A stretch of 16,793 bases of DNA, taken from contig DVLK01000007.1 in NCBI GenBank assembly GCA_018715545.1, positions 1 to 16,793 on the forward strand. Reading direction: 5' to 3'. The stretch's first letter is position 1; the number at the start of each line of letters is the position of its first letter. Positions 14,547-16,793 of this stretch are shown here, piece by piece. The notes beneath the pieces were generated by a model, which searched no databases, was not told the DNA's origin, and was given only the letters and a program-made list of their open reading frames with translations. Origin of the DNA: Candidatus Caccovivens faecavium (GTDB lineage: Bacteria > Bacillota > Clostridia > Christensenellales > UBA1242). The position numbers and the translations under genes were made by a program.

Positions 14547-14984
14547 TTACTTATTCTTTCTTATGACTGAACTAATTGAGCTAGTAGGCATGGTTATCAC
14601 TTCATTTTTCCTTGAAATTGTTTTAGTTACAAGGTCGGAAATATTGTGATTGCCAATATATCTAGTAAATATAATTGTGCCGTCCTTATTATTAAAGTCA
14701 AGCTCTTTATTTATCGCTTTTCTTCTAAGTCCGCCTTCTAATCTTGCAATAGTTTGCTTAATGGTAAGACCATCAGCACGCTCATCAACAAGTATAGTCG
14801 ATGTGTAAGTCTTATTTCCTTTTTTCCAAGTTGAATTAAAATCGCCAGAAAGATAGCCTTCTATCATGTTAAGTATATCATTATGAGGATATCTAATCAT
14901 GCTTTGAATGTCGCTACTTTTATTTCTTTCATTTAATAACTTATTAAAAATTATCCTAAGCCTTTCGTTGTATTTCTTAATCAT
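14547..14984 (-). CDS. Hypothetical cytoplasmic protein
   Basis: 145 aa. The ATG at 14984 (MIKKYNERLRIIF) has AAAGGAG 7 nt upstream and a strong promoter further up; the in-frame extension upstream overlaps the promoter and is not needed. The protein is basic and has no signal peptide or transmembrane segment. Residues 1-65 look helical; a strand-rich centre follows ('NKTYTSTILVDERADGLTIKQ', about 77-97), then a helix with LEGGLRRKA and strands with 'DGTIIFTRYIG'. The C-terminus is Ser/Thr/Lys-rich. I recognise no family. It is a lone gene on the minus strand between two plus-strand units, which would fit an acquired gene, but nothing else marks it as mobile. Confidence 0.8.
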   Translation of the reverse strand: MIKKYNERLRIIFNKLLNERNKSSDIQSMIRYPHNDILNMIEGYLSGDFNSTWKKGNKTYTSTILVDERADGLTIKQTIARLEGGLRRKAINKELDFNNKDGTIIFTRYIGNHNISDLVTKTISRKNEVITMPTSSISSVIRKNK

Positions 14985-15009
14985 TTTCACTCCTTTATCA
15001 ACGAGATAC

Positions 15010-15038
15010 ATTATACACCATATTATTTTTAATTTCAA
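15010..15038 (-). promoter_or_regulatory. Promoter of the 14984 minus-strand gene
   Basis: On the minus strand TTGAAA (15038-15033) and TATAAT (15015-15010) are 17 bp apart. The start of transcription near 15003 gives a leader of about 19 nt containing the ribosome site. Confidence 0.75.
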
Positions 15039-15174
15039 TAGTAAAGTTTAATATTCTTGTAAAAATTTTGTTGTTTTTGGCATATTATTTGTATGATAGG
15101 TAAGATTAAAATGTCATAATGAAAAATTTGGACATAATTATTGCAATAAAAAGGGAAAATGGTAGAAAATTTTA

Positions 15175-15203
15175 TTGACAAAATCTTTTTAAACATCTAT
15201 AAT
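15175..15203 (+). promoter_or_regulatory. Promoter of the glyQS T-box transcript
   Basis: Perfect consensus on both boxes: TTGACA (15175-15180), 17-bp spacer, TATAAT (15198-15203). Transcription should begin near 15210. The stretch from 15039 to 15174 between this and the divergent promoter shows no gene. Confidence 0.85.
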
Positions 15204-15209
15204 TAGAGT

Positions 15210-15346
15210 AGCAAAGATGGAATTGGCAACTCCGGAGCGAACGCTTGTCGGCGAAAAGACAGGAAATGAGGCAAACGTATGTTTGTGAAGTAGGGTGGAA
15301 CAGCGGTTAGAAGTCGCCCCTATGCAAAAGTGCATAGGGCTTTTTT
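15210..15346 (+). ncRNA. Glycine T-box riboswitch leader with antiterminator and terminator
   Basis: The T-box sequence AGGGTGGAACAGCG lies at 15292-15305. Its AGGG and GCG pair with CGC-CCCT (15315-15321), making the antiterminator with the TGGAACA bulge; the UGGA of the bulge is complementary to the UCCA end of tRNA-Gly. The competing terminator is CCCTATGCA (15318-15326) with TGCATAGGG (15331-15339), an AAAG loop and six T. A stem III-like hairpin, CAAAC-GTAT-GTTTG, is at 15272-15285. Candidate Gly specifiers are GGC followed by A at 15225-15227 and GGC in a hairpin loop at 15250-15252. Uncharged tRNA-Gly would favour read-through into glyQS. From the predicted start to the T-box is only about 80 nt, short for a canonical Stem I. 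Confidence 0.85.
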
Positions 15347-15375
15347 ATTTAAAGCCAGAAAAAAGGAGAGAGGTT

Positions 15376-16749
15376 ATGGATAAGAAATTGACGATGGACA
15401 AATTAGTCAATCTTTGTAAGAATAGAGGCTTTGTTTTTCAGGGAAGTGAAATTTATGGGGGCTTTGCCAATACTTGGGATTTCGGACCTGTTGGCGTGGA
15501 GCTAAAAAACAATATAAAGCGTGCCTGGTGGAAGAAGTTTATGCAGGAGGATGCTTCCTGTTATGGCGTAGATGCTGCCATACTTATGAACCCAAGGGTT
15601 TGGGAAGCTAGTGGACATGTTCAAAGCTTTGGTGATCCTAAGATGGATTGCAAAAACTGCAAAACAAGACATCGCGCGGACACAATCATTGAGAGTTTCT
15701 CCAAAGGAGCGGTCAGTGCCGAGGGGATGAGCAATGAGGAGATGGAAAAATATATCGAAGAGCATGATATAAAATGTCCAAATTGTGGCAAGCGCGCGTG
15801 GACACCTATTAGAAAATTTAATCCTATGTTTACTACTTCGAGAAATATGGTTGGAGATGAAAAGGATGTTGTTTATCTTAGACCAGAAACTTGCCAGGGT
15901 GAGTATGTCAACTTTTTGAATGTTCAGCGCACTATGCGTGCAAAAGTGCCTTTTGCAATTGCGCAGATAGGTAAATCATTTAGAAATGAAATCACTCCTG
16001 GAAATTTCCTTTTCAGAACGGTGGAATTTGAACAAATGGAACTACAAATGTTCTGTCATGAAAAAGACAGTATGAGTTTCTATAACACCTACAAGGAGAG
16101 AGCGTTAAATTTTGTTGAAAGCTTAGGGCTAAAAGCGGAAAATTTGCGTTTTCATGACCATGATAAACTAGCACACTATGCGAAAGCCGCTTGTGATATT
16201 CAATATAATTTCCCAATAGGCTGGCAGGAACTTAACGGCGTTCATCATAGAGGCACTTGGGATTTATCGCGCCATAGTGAATTTAGTGGAAAGACGATGG
16301 ATTATCTTGATCCGTTTACAAACGAAAGATTTACCCCAAATGTTATTGAGTATTCGATAGGTGCTGACAGACTTATGCTTGCAATCATGTGTGAGGCGTA
16401 TGAGGAAGAGGTGTTAGATAATGGCGAAACGCGAATAGTTATGCACTTTTTGCCAGCAATCGCGCCATATAAAGTGGCAATCTTACCTCTTCAAAAGAAT
16501 TTAAGCGACAAAGCGAAAGAGGTATATGCAAAACTTTCTAAAAAGTTTATGTGTGATTATGATGAAGCGGGTTCGATTGGCAAGCGCTATCGTAGGCAAG
16601 ATGAGATTGGAACACCTTTCTGTGTAACGATAGATTTTGACACTTTGGAGGATGATACGGTTACCATTCGTGATAGGGACACAATGAAACAAATTCGCTT
16701 AAAAATTGATGAGCTTTCAGATTATATTCAAAAGGCAATTGAATTTTAA
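15376..16749 (+). CDS. glyQS: Glycyl-tRNA synthetase, homodimeric (alpha-2) type
   Basis: 457 aa, the usual length. A class II synthetase that charges tRNA-Gly with glycine in the cytoplasm. The ATG at 15376 has AAAGGAG 7 nt upstream; the longer reading frame upstream is T-box RNA. The N-terminus GFVFQGSEIYGGFANTWDFGP is typical. Two CxxC pairs, C92/C95 and C134/C137, form a zinc-binding insert. Motif 2 begins F202-R-N-E205 and continues 'PGNFLFRTVEFEQMELQMF'; motif 3 contains G329-A-D-R332. The C-terminal part ('PYKVAILPL' onward) is the anticodon-binding domain, with 'YDEAGSIGKRYRRQDEIGTP' and 'VTIRDRDTMKQ' as family signatures. It is complete, with the stop at 16747-16749. Expression should be controlled by the T-box directly upstream. 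No terminator is seen in the 44 bases left in the window. Confidence 0.97.
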   Translation: MDKKLTMDKLVNLCKNRGFVFQGSEIYGGFANTWDFGPVGVELKNNIKRAWWKKFMQEDASCYGVDAAILMNPRVWEASGHVQSFGDPKMDCKNCKTRHRADTIIESFSKGAVSAEGMSNEEMEKYIEEHDIKCPNCGKRAWTPIRKFNPMFTTSRNMVGDEKDVVYLRPETCQGEYVNFLNVQRTMRAKVPFAIAQIGKSFRNEITPGNFLFRTVEFEQMELQMFCHEKDSMSFYNTYKERALNFVESLGLKAENLRFHDHDKLAHYAKAACDIQYNFPIGWQELNGVHHRGTWDLSRHSEFSGKTMDYLDPFTNERFTPNVIEYSIGADRLMLAIMCEAYEEEVLDNGETRIVMHFLPAIAPYKVAILPLQKNLSDKAKEVYAKLSKKFMCDYDEAGSIGKRYRRQDEIGTPFCVTIDFDTLEDDTVTIRDRDTMKQIRLKIDELSDYIQKAIEF

Positions 16750-16793
16750 TCCAAGTAAAATCAACTTCGAAATCAATAATAAATAAGTAAATA

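Noticed and set aside
15119..15178. 19-codon frame (MKNLDIIIAIKRENG...) before the T-box promoter
   Set aside because: No ribosome site, no promoter placed for it, and it ends within the -35 of the glyQS promoter.

Overview
The window looks like a low-GC, anaerobic, Gram-positive-type bacterium of the Bacillota, probably an uncultured Clostridia-like lineage. The reasons are a class III (oxygen-sensitive) ribonucleotide reductase with its activase, a T-box leader in front of glycyl-tRNA synthetase, strong AGGAGG-type ribosome sites, sigma-A-like promoters with 16-18 bp spacers, and the rsmH / bitopic protein / class B PBP order of a division and cell-wall cluster. Species-level placement cannot be made from the sequence alone.

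Layout. Positions 1-1070 look accessory: the C-terminal part of a DUF4143-type ATPase cut by the window edge, then, on the opposite strand, a small XRE regulator interrupted by one in-frame stop. A membrane-anchored protein of unknown function follows (1078-1923), closed by a strong terminator. At 2120-5427 lies a nucleotide-metabolism operon, nrdD-nrdG-dut, whose promoter carries two NrdR-box-like sites 31 bp apart. It supplies dNTPs without oxygen and removes dUTP. From 5428 to 6175 there is no gene. This stretch holds a terminator and a mosaic of dispersed-type repeats with several tight hairpins that all have three-base loops.

A small four-helix membrane protein (6176-6685) comes next, with its own promoter and terminator. 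A new promoter at 6817-6845 begins what reads as one transcription unit: a very large CvpA-like membrane protein (972 aa), rsmH (overlapping it by 11 nt, GTG start), a bitopic protein in the ftsL position, and a class B penicillin-binding protein with a C-terminal PASTA domain (TTG start, 2 nt after the previous stop). The cluster has no mraZ at its head and stops after the PBP. A YugP-type zinc metallopeptidase follows, with a near-consensus promoter that places the predicted transcription start on its ATG (leaderless), then a 77-aa membrane protein and a bidirectional terminator. On the minus strand there is an unknown 145-aa protein with its own promoter. The window ends with a compact glycine T-box leader and a complete homodimeric-type glycyl-tRNA synthetase gene.

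The points most worth a second look are the giant CvpA-like protein coupled to rsmH, the repeat and triloop hairpin mosaic, the leaderless metallopeptidase gene, the unusually short T-box, and the stop-interrupted XRE gene. No complete, obviously new multi-gene system is evident.
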